A DNA stretch of 64,000 nt, from NCBI GenBank assembly GCA_035235625.1, contig CP141142.1:10508995-10572994 (forward strand), in the 5' to 3' direction. Source of the stretch: Saururus chinensis (taxonomy: Eukaryota; Streptophyta; Magnoliopsida; Piperales; Saururaceae). How positions within the stretch are numbered: position 1 is the first letter of the stretch; every line of letters starts with the position of its first letter. Made by a program: the position numbers and the translations under genes. The notes below the pieces were generated by a model. The model searched no databases. It was not told the origin of the DNA and worked only from the letters and a program-made list of their open reading frames with translations. Shown here piece after piece: positions 23,733-33,471 of the stretch.

Positions 23733-24119
23733 TTAACCTCTCCAGTCTATCCCTCGATATATGACCCAAACATCTATGCCACAAGGTGGACGAGTTTTTA
23801 TTTTTGAGTCTATGTTTAGGCCAACCACTTCACCAATATGTAGGGACAATGACTTAGAAGAGTCATATAAATTTAGTTGGTAAAAACCATGACTAAGGAA
23901 ACAATTTTTAATCATAGAAGAACCAAGATATAAAGTAAAAACTTTATTTATTAAGTTAATAGAGTAGCCACAAACATCTAGTTTATAAATGGACAACAAG
24001 TTATGGGCAATGGAGGGTACGAAAACTATATCAGGTAGGTCCAATACATATTCAGTATGTAGTTCTAATCTATAGACTCCAATGGCTTTCACTTTAGTCT
24101 TAACTCCATTTCTCATCAA
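23733..24119 (-). pseudogene. Copia GAG-pre-integrase region
   Basis: Open for 128 codons with GVKTKVKAIGVYRLEL, YVLDLPDIVFVPSIAHNLLS and IYKLDVCGYSINL. These are the characteristic blocks between the protease active site region and integrase in copia polyproteins. The expected integrase zinc finger at the lower-coordinate end is degenerate (HIGEVVGLNIDSKI and onward). The initial methionines are internal to the original polyprotein. Function in the family is structural/proteolytic processing context for integrase. Confidence 0.83.
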
Positions 24120-24159
24120 AATTGCTCTCTCATTCTCATTTGGCTTCCTCGAACTTAGA

Positions 24160-24334
24160 AATTTGTTTCTTCTCTAACAAAGCTTTAAACTTCATGCATT
24201 CCTTTTTGGCATGACCCTCCTTACAAAAAAAAAGTTATATTTTTCTTATTTTGAGGGTTTGAGGTCTGTGAGCTTTTACCAGTGTTAGAATTAGAATCCT
24301 TTGACTGCTGATTTTGTTGCTTCTTGCTCTTGTT
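24160..24334 (-). pseudogene. Gag zinc knuckle (first cysteine lost)
   Basis: A minus-strand frame reads FFFCKEGHAKKECMKFKALL at about 24180-24240. This matches the CX2CX4HX4C nucleocapsid knuckle except that the first cysteine is replaced within a run of T bases (nine A residues on the plus strand). Slippage in that run probably caused the damage. The knuckle would bind element RNA. Confidence 0.7.
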
Positions 24335-24904
24335 TCAATAAGGACGACCATTACAATCCTTATTAGCAGTTACAACATTTGTATTCTCCAATGTTTCTTG
24401 ATGCAACTTATCCTTATTAAGGTGCTTTTTCTCATTAACTGTCATAGAGATTAGTTCATTCAAAGTCCACTGCTCCTTTGGGGCATTATAGGTTATCTTG
24501 AATGGGCCAAATTCAGAAGGGAGATAATTAAAAGCAAGATGGACAATAAAATTTTTATCAATATTTACTCCATATTCCTTACTTTTCTTAGCAATATGTG
24601 ATATCTCTAAAATATGCTTACAAATATCCCCAATACCAGTATATTTCATGTTCACTAGCTTATTCACAATAATACTGGTCTCAGCTTTTTCAGAATTGGA
24701 AAATTGTTCTCCAACTTTTTTCAAAAAGTCCTTAACTTTGTCACATTTTGGAATAGATCCTCTAAGGGATAAGGGAATGAACATCATCATAAGTTGTGTA
24801 TTGATACAATTAAACTTTTTCCATAACATATATTTAGCATTTTGGCCATTGGCACTTTCATCTGGAGGCACAAGTGACTCACTCTCACGTAAGGCAATGT
24901 CCAA
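24335..24904 (-). pseudogene. Copia gag (UBN2-type) core
   Basis: This 189-codon open stretch starts MDIALRESESLVPPDESANG. It contains WKKFNCINTQLMMMFIPLSL, VNKLVNMKYTGIGDICKHIL, YGVNIDKNFIVHLAFNYLPS and WTLNELISMTVNEKKHLNKD, the usual order of the copia gag polypeptide. The N-terminal tens of residues are in another frame (within 24787-25050, around KLQLGIHDLDIALRE), so the start is frameshifted. An intact copia gag plus pol would be one frame. Here gag is separated from pol by breaks in the zinc knuckle region. It forms the virus-like particle shell in active relatives. Confidence 0.85.
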
Positions 24905-25050
24905 ATCATGAATGCCAAGTTGTAACTTAACATCCTCTTTTCACTCTTTAAAATTGGTTCCCGTGAGAGTTCAAACGGAGAACATGTGGTTAAGCATAGA
25001 ATGAATTGTTGCATCCAAGTGACAAGATAAATACACATGTTCATACACAC

Positions 25051-25604
25051 TGGATATCTAGCTTAAAGGAGCATCAGCCATATTCCTAGGGTGACATAGA
25101 TGTCTCCCTTAATGTCTCTATTAAGAGTCTAAGCTCATCATTATAATCTCTCATGTAGGATTAAATCACAATATGCTAGTAGTCTTCTCATTATTATGAG
25201 ACTGGATCATGCCAAACGAGAAATTGAGTGCATCACTCCATGATCCTTCCTGTGGGATGATATTTTAGCATGTTAGTAGTTTCCTTGAATATAAAATTTC
25301 CCACAAGTTTAAATTAACAACAAGTAGTAGTCTCCTATGGGATAACTACAATAATTATGAGCCAAACTCGCAATTCAAATTCAATCTCATAAATTATCAT
25401 GGTCCGGCCACTAAGGTGACAAACAAAGTTAATCTACTGAATGAGATCAAATCAAATTGTTCACGTATAAAACCACTGCTTCAAGTGGATAACTTAAACA
25501 TGACAATATCTTGATAATAAAGTTGTATAATAATAAATTACGATATCAACATCAAATAAGCAAGATGTATATCAGAATCATACTAGCTAGTTCACTTATA
25601 TTCA
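25051..25604. other. Copia untranslated leader, part
   Basis: Between gag and the nested LTR, with no reading frame of interest. Together with 27403-27765 it forms the original leader between the primer-binding site and gag. Confidence 0.5.
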
Positions 25605-27402
25605 TGATTTTTATATATTTTATAAGCCTATTTACCTTATTTTCTAGTGTATGATTAGGTTAATTAGGGTTTATTTATGTTAAGATAGATATTAGTAGTA
25701 TGATTTAATTATTAGTTAATTTAGGTAATGCTAATTATTTAGGATTGTATTTAAATAAAATCAGTGTTCTCCAAATGTCTTACACGTTTGAATTATGACT
25801 GTTTATGTGATTTAGGTGATGCACGTTTCCTAAGGCATGTGGACGATGTTTAAAAAAATTTGCAGTACTCTATACATGCTTAAAAGTGATTTGGATAAAT
25901 TTCTGGACTTTGGGATGGGTTGAAAATATATATGGACATAAACAAAAGTGCTTAATGAGCAGAGAAGAAATCTGGACAAGTTCTTGGACAGAAATTGGAC
26001 AAAAACGTCCAGATTGCAGTTACTTGATTTTGGGTGAAATTGAATACGAATTTGAACAAATAAATTAGGCATTTCAATACCCATTTTAACTTAGTTAATG
26101 AATAACATGTTCAAAGTGTAGAATTGAAGAATGAGAGCTGATTTTTGTAGTTGCCATTGTTGAACACGAACAAGAGATAATGAAGAAAGGAAACCAGAAA
26201 TAAAGTGGGAAAGAATTGAGCAACAAGAAAGCTTATTACAAGAATGTTTAAACATAGTAAGGAGCTCTTATTTTGGGGCAGAATTGAGACTTATACAAGG
26301 AAAATAGTTGTTGTCCAGAAGTTTATTTAAAGGCAAAGAATTGCAGAGAAGGAGAGAGGAGAATAGAACGAACCAGAGCCAAATTCCTTAAATCCCATCC
26401 TCCGAAATTGATGAGAGAACACTTTGAAAGTGAGAGAATTAAAGTACCAAGCCAGAGGAACAAAGAAGAAGCAGAAACAAAATCACAGTTGTCGGGTTAC
26501 TGTAGTATAAACTGTTCACGGGCTGGAGGTTGAAGACGATGAACAGTAACCCGTGGTTACTGTTCTCAATTTTCTTCTAAATTGTAAGTCTCTTTTCAAT
26601 TGTTATAATGTAGATTTTATTTTTTAGATTAATGAGTAGCTAAATTTCATTGCTAAGGCTTGGATGAAATTTCATTAAATTATAGAATTTCATGATTATG
26701 AGACTTGATTAATTTTTCTTAATGATGGATTTAATATTTTTTTTTTATCTCTTTAATTAATGAGATTGATTTGGATATGAGTTTAGTCATGCTTCTCTCA
26801 TGATTTAAATTAGTTTTCATTAGTTTTTCTTACTTGGTTTTGTCTATTTAATATTGAAAGTGGGTATTAGTTGTGATTTACAAATTGTGGATACAATTAA
26901 TGACTTGATTTTAATCCGTTGAAGTGAGGAGAAATAAAGTATTTGTTTATGGTACATGAAAGCTTAATAATGATATTTTTCATAATGACAAAAATTAAAT
27001 TCTAGATTATTACGAGAAATATGAAAAAAATGATTAATGATCATGCTTATGAGTTTCTATGATTTAATGAATGTGGATTCTTATGCCTTAGTATTTTGTT
27101 TGATTCTTAGTGTTTTCCTTATTTAAATAGTATTTTATTTATTTTGCATTGCTTTCTTATTCTTAAATTAAAGTTTTAGAATTTTAATTTAGATAGTTTA
27201 ATTGCCTTGAACTCTTATTTGTTTTTGTTAGTTACTTTAGTCCAATTATTATTTTTATATTTGTTAACTACATTAGAGTTAACTTGAGTTATATTAAATT
27301 TAGTTTTCCGATTTCAAGTCTCTGTGGGATCAACACTCAATTTTGCCGCTTAACTACTATAGATTCGTGCGGTTGTGAATAAACAATTAAAACTTAACAA
27401 CA
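25605..27402 (+). mobile_element. Solo LTR, family 4 (about 1.8 kb), nested in copia leader
   Basis: It starts TGATTTTTATATATT and ends ACTTAACAACA. TTCA flanks both sides (25601-25604 and 27403-27406), extended to ATTCA if the shared A is counted. The 3' end carries CTCTGTGGGATCAACACTC, a typical plant LTR 3' block. It is related to the opposite-strand LTR at 40388-42532 (same terminal TTAACAACA, same CAGTAACC palindromes, same AGTCTCTGTGGGATC block). No coding region. Confidence 0.8.
26544..26562 (+). repeat. CAGTAACC palindrome in family 4 LTR
   Basis: CAGTAACC and GGTTACTG form perfect 8-bp arms separated by three bases. A single CAGTAACCC arm and related CAGTA/TACTG words recur at 41220-41320 in the relative. 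Possibly a regulatory palindrome; function unknown. Confidence 0.5.
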
Positions 27403-27765
27403 TTCACGAATCAATTACAACATTAGTAAGATAAACAATTCAAAAGAGGTGAAATTAGACTAAATGTAAGTAAATCAATGTAAATCAGTACTAAACTAGC
27501 TGAAATGGATTGAACCAGATTAAATGAAAATAAATTGGAGATTTTAAAAAAATTCTAAATCAAAATTAGAAATAAGATCATAAAAACTATAATTTTTTAT
27601 GTGGACCCTTGAAGCTTATGATGGGTTTTAATGGGTTCCACATCCAAAGACTCAAATATGGAACCCAAAACTTCAGAAGTTGAGTGAAAATAAAGATATT
27701 GCCACAAATCCAAAAAAATGAAGAAAATTTGAAACCTTAAATCCTATATTTTTCCTAAGTGAAAA
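27403..27765. other. Copia leader, remaining part
   Basis: AT-rich leader between the nested LTR and the primer-binding site. No gene. Confidence 0.5.
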
Positions 27766-27780
27766 GGCTTTGATACTACA
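27766..27780 (-). other. Copia primer-binding site (degenerate)
   Basis: Directly after the 5' LTR the minus strand reads TGTAGTATCAAAGCC. This resembles TGGTATCAGAGC, the site complementary to initiator tRNA-Met used by many copia elements, with an extra base and substitutions. Confidence 0.65.
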
Positions 27781-28199
27781 TGTTAGATGTATACAAGATC
27801 ATCACTTAGTGATAAAGTATAAGGCAAATAACATAATTTTTAAAGATAAAAAATGTACCTTGCTCACTTGACATGATATATATATAGATAGATATAAAAG
27901 AGAAGCTACCAATTATGAATATCATAAGGTCTTCTTTATTCTTCTTATTAAAAATGGATGGGGAACTTTAAGATTGATAAGTTAGTAGTGAAGGGATTAG
28001 GCGCATATAACCTCATAGTGACCCTTCTCATTAAAGGGACATTAATAAATGGCCTCACACATATCCCTTCATATTCGACCAAGTTAATTCTGAATTTTTA
28101 TTTTAATTAATATAAAATATAATTTTTATTTCAAAATGAGTGTATTTTTTTATAGCTTTTAGGTTTTCAATAAGGTCCACATTTGGGGACACGCCAACA
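27781..28199 (-). mobile_element. 5' LTR of the copia element (419 bp)
   Basis: On the plus strand it starts TGTTAGATGT and ends GACACGCCAACA. It is followed by the ATATA target-site copy at 28200-28204 and adjoins the primer-binding site on the inner side. It has no nested insert, so it served as the reference for delimiting the insert in the 3' LTR. Confidence 0.9.
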
Positions 28200-28204
28200 A
28201 TATA

Positions 28205-28464
28205 TACTAATAATTGTAAAAATTTTATTAAGAATGATTCTATTGCCCTCAAATAAAGATTTACTAGAAACTATTACTCACTTCTCTTTTAATTTTTTTT
28301 AATAATTAGTCTTTACTTGAGGGAAATAAAAGATGACAAAAATGCATGACGTGTGAAGGAAAAGAAACCTTTAGATTTGGTTCTAAAGTTTTTCACTCAC
28401 CACTGTTGTTGGAATGGTGGTTACCAAATTTAATTTGGTCATGAAAATAAGAAAATTTGAAGGC
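28205..28464. other. Promoter-proximal DNA with small inverted repeat
   Basis: CCCTCAAATAAAGA (28246-28259) is inverted as TCTTTACTTGAGGG (28310-28323), a possible MITE relic of about 80 bp. Otherwise it is AT-rich upstream DNA of the acyltransferase gene. The copia element ends only about 370 bp before its start codon. Confidence 0.5.
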
Positions 28465-28471
28465 TATAAAA
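28465..28471 (+). promoter_or_regulatory. Probable TATA box of the acyltransferase gene
   Basis: TATAAAA lies about 100 bp before the ATG at 28567, a normal distance for a plant gene with a short 5' leader. No other TATA-like word is closer in the expected range. Confidence 0.55.
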
Positions 28472-28566
28472 TTGCCAATTTGGCAAACCATAGTCTCCAA
28501 ACTCGAGCGGGTGTTTTAATGCGTGTCTGCCTTGGTAGCTATTGAGTTGCTCAGATTGCCTCTCCA

Positions 28567-29969
28567 ATGGCGTCGTCTTCCTTGGTAGTGAAGGTGACTG
28601 AGCAGCTGCAAGTCTCGCCTCCGCCCGGCTCCGTGCCACTCACCACCCTCCCCCTCACCATCTTCGACATTACCTGGCTCTGGAATCCCCCAGCCCAGCG
28701 CATCTTTTTCTATAGCCATCCCGGCGAGCCCGATCTCCCCGCCCTCCGCCACTCTCTGTCCCTCACCCTCCGCCTCTTCTACCCCCTCTCCGGCCGTCTT
28801 GCCCCCGTCGCTGGTCTCCATAGAGACCACGTCATTTCATATGCCGACGGTGACTACGTACCCTTCACCGTAGCTGAGTCCGATGCCGACTTCGACTCTC
28901 TCCTTGGGGACGGCTCCAAGGACATCAAAGACCTCCACCCCCTCGTACCTCCTCTCCCGGGCGCCGACGGGAGCGGCAGGATGCCAGTGCTGGCGTTGCA
29001 AGTCACGGTCTTCCGCCGTTCGGGGGGGCTGTGTATAGCGGAGTCGTTGCACCACGCAGTGGCGGACGGGGGCAGCATGACCCAGTTCTTGCAGGTCTGG
29101 ACGGCCATCTCCCGGTCCGGCGGCGACCAGTCCACCGTCCGAAATCAGCCCGTTTACGACCGCGGCCTGCTGGGCGACATAGACGAGCTGAAGAGAGATT
29201 TTCTTGCGGACATGGAAAGGTTAGACAAGGAGGAGAGTCCGGATCCTGCCGAAGAACAAAAGCCCGAATCTGCCCGAATCGTGAGGTCCACTTTCACCCT
29301 GACTCCGGCCCAGATAAACGGGCTCCGGGACCGGATCATGTCCACAACCTCCTTTGTAGGGGGGAGGCCTTCCACCTTCGTGGTGGTCTGTCCTATGTTT
29401 GGACATGTTTGACCAAAGCACGAGGGCACGAGGGCCGAGTGGTCCACCTGGGATTCGTAGTCGACTGTCGGACCCGCCTAGACCCGCCCGTCCCAGCCGA
29501 GTACTTTGGCAACTGCCTATCCTTAGTCCTCACTCGGGCAAACGGGTCTGACATGCATGGGTATTCCGGTCTGGCTGCCGCGGCTAGGGAGATCATGGGC
29601 GGGATGCGGAGGCTAGGGGATGAAGGACATTTGAAGAGCGCTAGGCACTCCCTTCAAAGGTTCAAGGCCCTCAAGGGTGAACGGATCCTATCAATAGCCG
29701 GGTCGCCGAGGCTTCGAATGTACGAGACTGACTTCGGGTGGGGTATGCCAAAGAAGGTGGAGATAATCTCCGTTGAGACAACGGGGGCAATGTCTTTGAG
29801 CGAAAGTAGAGATGGCAGCGGGGGCATGGAGATCGGGTTGGCAGGTCCAGAGCCGGAGCTTGAGCAGTTTGCTTTGCTTTTTGAAGAGGGTTTGGCACAC
29901 CGCCAAGCAGGTCAACAACATTGCCTCGAAGCTCCTTTTTCGAGTGAAAACCTAATAATGCCTTCTTAG
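28567..29969 (+). pseudogene. BAHD acyltransferase (malonyltransferase-like), frameshifted
   Basis: BAHD enzymes transfer an acyl group from acyl-CoA to a hydroxyl or amine in the cytosol. This clade commonly malonylates flavonoid or phenolic glucosides. The start ATGGCG sits in a good context (CCAATGGCG). Residues 1-281 include VSPPPGSVPLTTLPLTIFDI, FYPLSGRLAP and the catalytic HXXXD as H163-A-V-A-D167 (LHHAVADGG). After Cys275 (codon 29389-29391) the frame runs into a stop at 29410-29412. Reading from 29394 in another frame gives YVWTCLTKA, VDCRTRLDPPVP, AEYFGNCLSLVL and the structural DFGWG (29730-29744), ending near LFEEGL. A one-base loss at about 29392 therefore splits one gene of about 467 codons, a normal family length. 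No intron is needed. The product ends with about 20 residues beyond the usual C-terminus. It is either a pseudogene or a sequencing error. The substrate cannot be told from the sequence. Confidence 0.9.
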
Positions 29970-30404
29970 ATTCACTTTTGCTATCAAATAAGTTTTCATT
30001 CATAAATTGTATGTGTGGCAAGGACAATAATATTGGGCGACTTGGTTTGTTATTATATTTAAAAGCTATTTTGTTCATGAGGGGGATTATTGTAGGCACA
30101 AGTGTCAATCTATTTACATCAGTGTGTTGCACAATATTAAGAAATGTACTCAGGTTAGACCCTATTTGACTTATAGTATGGTATTGACAATTATATATGT
30201 ACTTTGATTTGATATCCATATGTAAAAAAAAAGAGTGACTCATACCATGAGATATCTTAACAAATATTTTGATAAAATAAATTGTTTCTACTATTGTATT
30301 TAAAAAACTTACTTGAAAAATTTTGAGGTGTGGTGTGTGTCTAAGTTGTGTGTGTCACAAAGAGAGAGAGAGAGAGGTTGTGGAATGTTAATTAGGGCCC
30401 CCTT
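29970..30404. other. 3' flank of the acyltransferase gene
   Basis: AT-rich with no second gene. A short GA microsatellite lies at about 30358-30376. Reading frames on the minus strand here are antisense to the gene or chance. Confidence 0.5.
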
Positions 30405-31214
30405 TGTCACGCCCCCTCCATGCCCCTTTTACCATAATCTAGCTAAGAATGAATGACAAGGGTGTGATGAAGTGAGTTCTAACTCAAACCCAGGCTAGAT
30501 CAAATTGCATAGCACTTCACTTTGTGTAAAACTAATTACTATAAGATAAAAGAAATTAAATAAAATATATTAGTCTCAAAGCCTTCTCTATAAGCAGCAA
30601 AACAATCCATGTTTATCAAAATGAGAGGCTCTCCCTCAGCATAGTCAAGTCTCAAAGTTATGTCAAAAGGTTACATCAAAACTAAATAGTTTATCCCATA
30701 AAATGTAAACTATCTCCAGTCCGTGTGTATCTAATCTCTTTCGTGCATGCAAAATAAATCATCATGAGCACCTGCATAGTACAACCACAAAGAGGTTCCC
30801 ATAGGGATACCCCAAAACAAAACAGAGTGAGCTTAGTTCAGTAAGGATTTGAAATCATAGACTCACATTAACACCAAAAATATAATTCTTAAGAAGCATA
30901 ACATAATCTTTATACCAAACTAGTGTTACCTAATGTTGGTAACACAAAAGCATGTCAAATCCCTTATATATATAATGTATGCAAATATCTCATTCATGTA
31001 TCATAATCTATAAGCAAAACTTGTGCATAATATCTCAACTATGTATCGTAATCCACACACACGACCTATGTATTCAAGTGTCACAATCCATACACATCAT
31101 ATATAATCAAGTGTCATAATTCATATACAACCTATGTAAATAAGCAACATAATAATCTATAAATCATCAATAGAATAAATCTGGTACATGAAGAAACCTA
31201 ATCCTTGCTTACTC
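30405..31214 (-). mobile_element. LTR 3' fragment, diverged family 2 relative
   Basis: It begins TGTCACGCCCCCTCC on the plus strand (LTR 3' end ...GGGGGCGTGACA on the minus strand). It shows the family 2 order in diverged form (CACCTGCATAGTACAACCAC, ACAGAGTGAGCTTAGTTCAG). It is cut on the right by the next LTR fragment. No target-site duplication can be tested. Confidence 0.65.
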
Positions 31215-31885
31215 TGTCACGCCCCGCCACCCCCTCACCTTGACCCGAACCCGGTCCAAAGAGAAGGCAGTACGCAGCGCGACAAAGTGAAGTGGAAAAT
31301 GCGAAAGACTTAACCCATCCTAGGTGATTTATCATAGAAGTATGCGCATGCACCCTTTGTGCAAAAGCAAATAGAGGAAGATAAAGGAGACTAATTAATA
31401 ATCTTAGTCCACACAATACCCACATTGTCTAAGTAACAACATAATATTAAGCTTCAAGGGTTATACAAGTCTAAAGCCAACATGGGCTAACCATAGTATG
31501 AGTTAAAGTCAAGTATAAGCTCAACATATCACATCGCATAACAAGTCTATCATAACCCAAATAACCATCCCCTCTCATGAAGCAAGTCCATCCTGATGCT
31601 CAACATAGAGCCCATCTATAGTACCTGCATGGCATAACATACAGCCCCAAAACAAAAGCCACAAACAAAAGAGGGGTGTGCTTAGCTCGGTAAGGGTTTT
31701 GATACGAAATATAAACTTATGAAAATACCACATACATTCTCTATCTAAGCATGCATCAGATAAACATTCTCTACACTTGTGCATCATGAGTTAAATCACA
31801 TTCCAAATACACATTCATGCCACCTGTACATCATGATATAAATCATATTCCATAAACACATTCATGCTACCTATGCATCATAAAA
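31215..31885 (-). mobile_element. LTR 3' fragment, family 2
   Basis: Starts TGTCACGCCCCGCC and contains GACCCGAACCCGGTCC, the mirror of the terminal block of the LTR at 43278-46392. It also has GTACCTGCATGGCATAAC and GGTGTGCTTAGCTCGG. Homology fades at about 31885, so only the last 670 bp of the LTR remain. It is probably inserted in the fragment to its left. Confidence 0.72.
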
Positions 31886-31892
31886 GTTCAGA

Positions 31893-32976
31893 TGTTTGGG
31901 GGAGTTAATGGTCATAAAGACCTGAGGCTTCTATGGATACATTAGTGATGTCTTATAAGACATTTTCTCCCAGAGTTGGGATGGTGGAGTTTGGGTATTG
32001 ACCAGAGGGTCTTTACCGCAGGTCTCCTGCAGGTCTTCGCAGGACTATTTAGTTAGTACGAAAAACGGAGTTACATGAGCATCATGGAAGACTTGTGTTT
32101 CTTGCCAATCTATGTCCATAAGCACAGTTGGGACTCTTTTATCTAGATTCGTGGCAAGCTATTGAGAGCCCTAGGGATTTGGGTCAAGCTGCTATTAAAT
32201 AGTCTACTCCAAGGTTGGAGTCCTTTGTTTGGAGATTTCTCGAGGGGTGAGTCATCTCCGAGTTACAGATTTGATAGTATTAATTATCGAGCAAGGGATG
32301 TGAGATAATTAATAACATTGTTTGATATTGCTTATTAATTAGACAAGTGGAACGATTAAAGGACTTACTAAAATGTAGGTTGGTTAAAAATACCTAAGCA
32401 TTTCATGTGTGATGCTATGCTTATTAGGATAGAGTAGTTTCTAGGCAGAACTACGTCTGGATCCGATCTTGTTGGAAATATTGGAGATGTTGTCTGATGA
32501 GTATGTGGGCAGCTAACATCGGGTGATGTTGGCCTGATTCAAAAAATATTAATTAAATCTTTTACCCCTTTGGAAGCTCTTCTGCTGAGGGCAGAGAGGT
32601 TCCGTTGTTGTGTTGTTATTTGATTTGGTTGGTTGCAGATTCTCCAGGCGATGACAAGTGAGACCAAGACAGGCGAGGACAAGAAGAAGTTTCAGCGTTT
32701 CTGCAATTCTGGTACGTAAGTGTTTCACTAGCGTGAGAGTCAACTTAGTTGTTTATTTTTGGATGGATGAAAGACTTGTACTTAGATGTATGAGCTGTTC
32801 TTTATGAATTTGCAGACGTTAAATAATATCATATGATTTGATATTCGTATTTGTGAACCCCAGTTATCATGACTTGGATATTTAATTGAATGGTTTGTTT
32901 TGTATTTAAGAAAAAAAAATTTCGCTACTTACCGTTCGTGCTAATTAAAATAATTTTAAAAATCCGGGTCATGACA
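31893..32976 (+). mobile_element. LTR-like sequence ending CGGGTCATGACA
   Basis: The right end AATCCGGGTCATGACA is a typical plant Ty3/gypsy LTR terminus. A plausible TG start is at 31893. TTGCAG followed by a 25-codon open stretch (near 32634) resembles a splice acceptor and exon, but no product is recognised. The flanking bases do not give a target-site duplication, so the left boundary is uncertain. Confidence 0.5.
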
Positions 32977-33471
32977 CCCCCCCCCTCTCCTCAGGTCCGC
33001 CCCCTCCTTCCCTTCCTATGGAAAATAGAGGAGGGGAAGGAGGTGTGCGGACCCGGGGAGAGAGGGTAAAGCGGGAGGGAGGCCGAGGAGATCAGAATCC
33101 AGCCCCCCAAAGTCTTGGCCTACCACCTACTGCCCCCTCTCCCCCTCCCTCTTCTGAAACAGAGAAGGGGAAGCAGTGGGGAAGGGGGTGGACCTGGGGC
33201 GAGAGGGGGTGGAGAGGCTAGGGAGAGGGTTGGGAGGGAGGCCGGGATGAGAGCGTCGGGGAGAGAGGGCAAGGGGCAGATGCAGGCAGCTAAGGGGTGG
33301 GGCACAGGAGGACAGGAGCAGTGGAGGTGAAGTGGGGCGGATGGAGTCAGACGATATATATTTGCGGAGGTGAAGTGGTTGCAGCAGAGGGCAGACGGTG
33401 GCATGGGGGAGGAGAGGAGGGGGAGGGATTTGGCGAAATAGCCCGCATGGGCGATATATATTTTCTAGCGC
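32977..33471. other. GC/GA-rich low-complexity DNA
   Basis: A C run is followed by a hairpin (about 33003-33043, CCTCCTTCCCTTCC against GGAGGGGAAGGAGG) and then purine-rich GGGAGAGAGG stretches. Long frames exist on both strands because of composition alone (products of P, S, L or G, R, E). Probably interior of the CACTA-type element that follows; no gene. Confidence 0.5.

Larger units (their letters stand above)
19136..28199 (-). mobile_element. Complete but decayed Ty1/copia retrotransposon
   Basis: Both LTRs are present, on the plus strand TGTTCGATG...CACCAACA at 19136-20864 and TGTTAGATG...GCCAACA at 27781-28199. They are flanked by the target-site duplication ATATA (19131-19135 and 28200-28204). 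Internally, in minus-strand order, come the primer-binding site, gag, zinc knuckle, GAG-pre-integrase, integrase, reverse transcriptase, RNase H and polypurine tract. Two solo LTRs have inserted into it, one in the 3' LTR and one between the 5' LTR and gag. The coding region is broken by stops and frameshifts, and the two LTRs have diverged visibly, so it is an old, inactive insertion. The copia lineage is not assigned. Confidence 0.93.

Noticed and set aside
28837..29135. Minus-strand frames of 72-97 codons under the acyltransferase gene
   Set aside because: They are antisense shadows in GC-rich DNA. The plus strand carries all recognisable family motifs.
29671..30243. 190-codon minus-strand frame at the 3' end of the acyltransferase gene
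   Set aside because: It overlaps the antisense of the C-terminal half and then AT-rich 3' flank, with no recognisable domain.
32634..32720. TTGCAG followed by a 25-codon open stretch ending in GGTACGTAAG, resembling an internal exon
   Set aside because: It lies in an LTR-like sequence. The protein is too short and unrecognised, and splice-like words are common at random.
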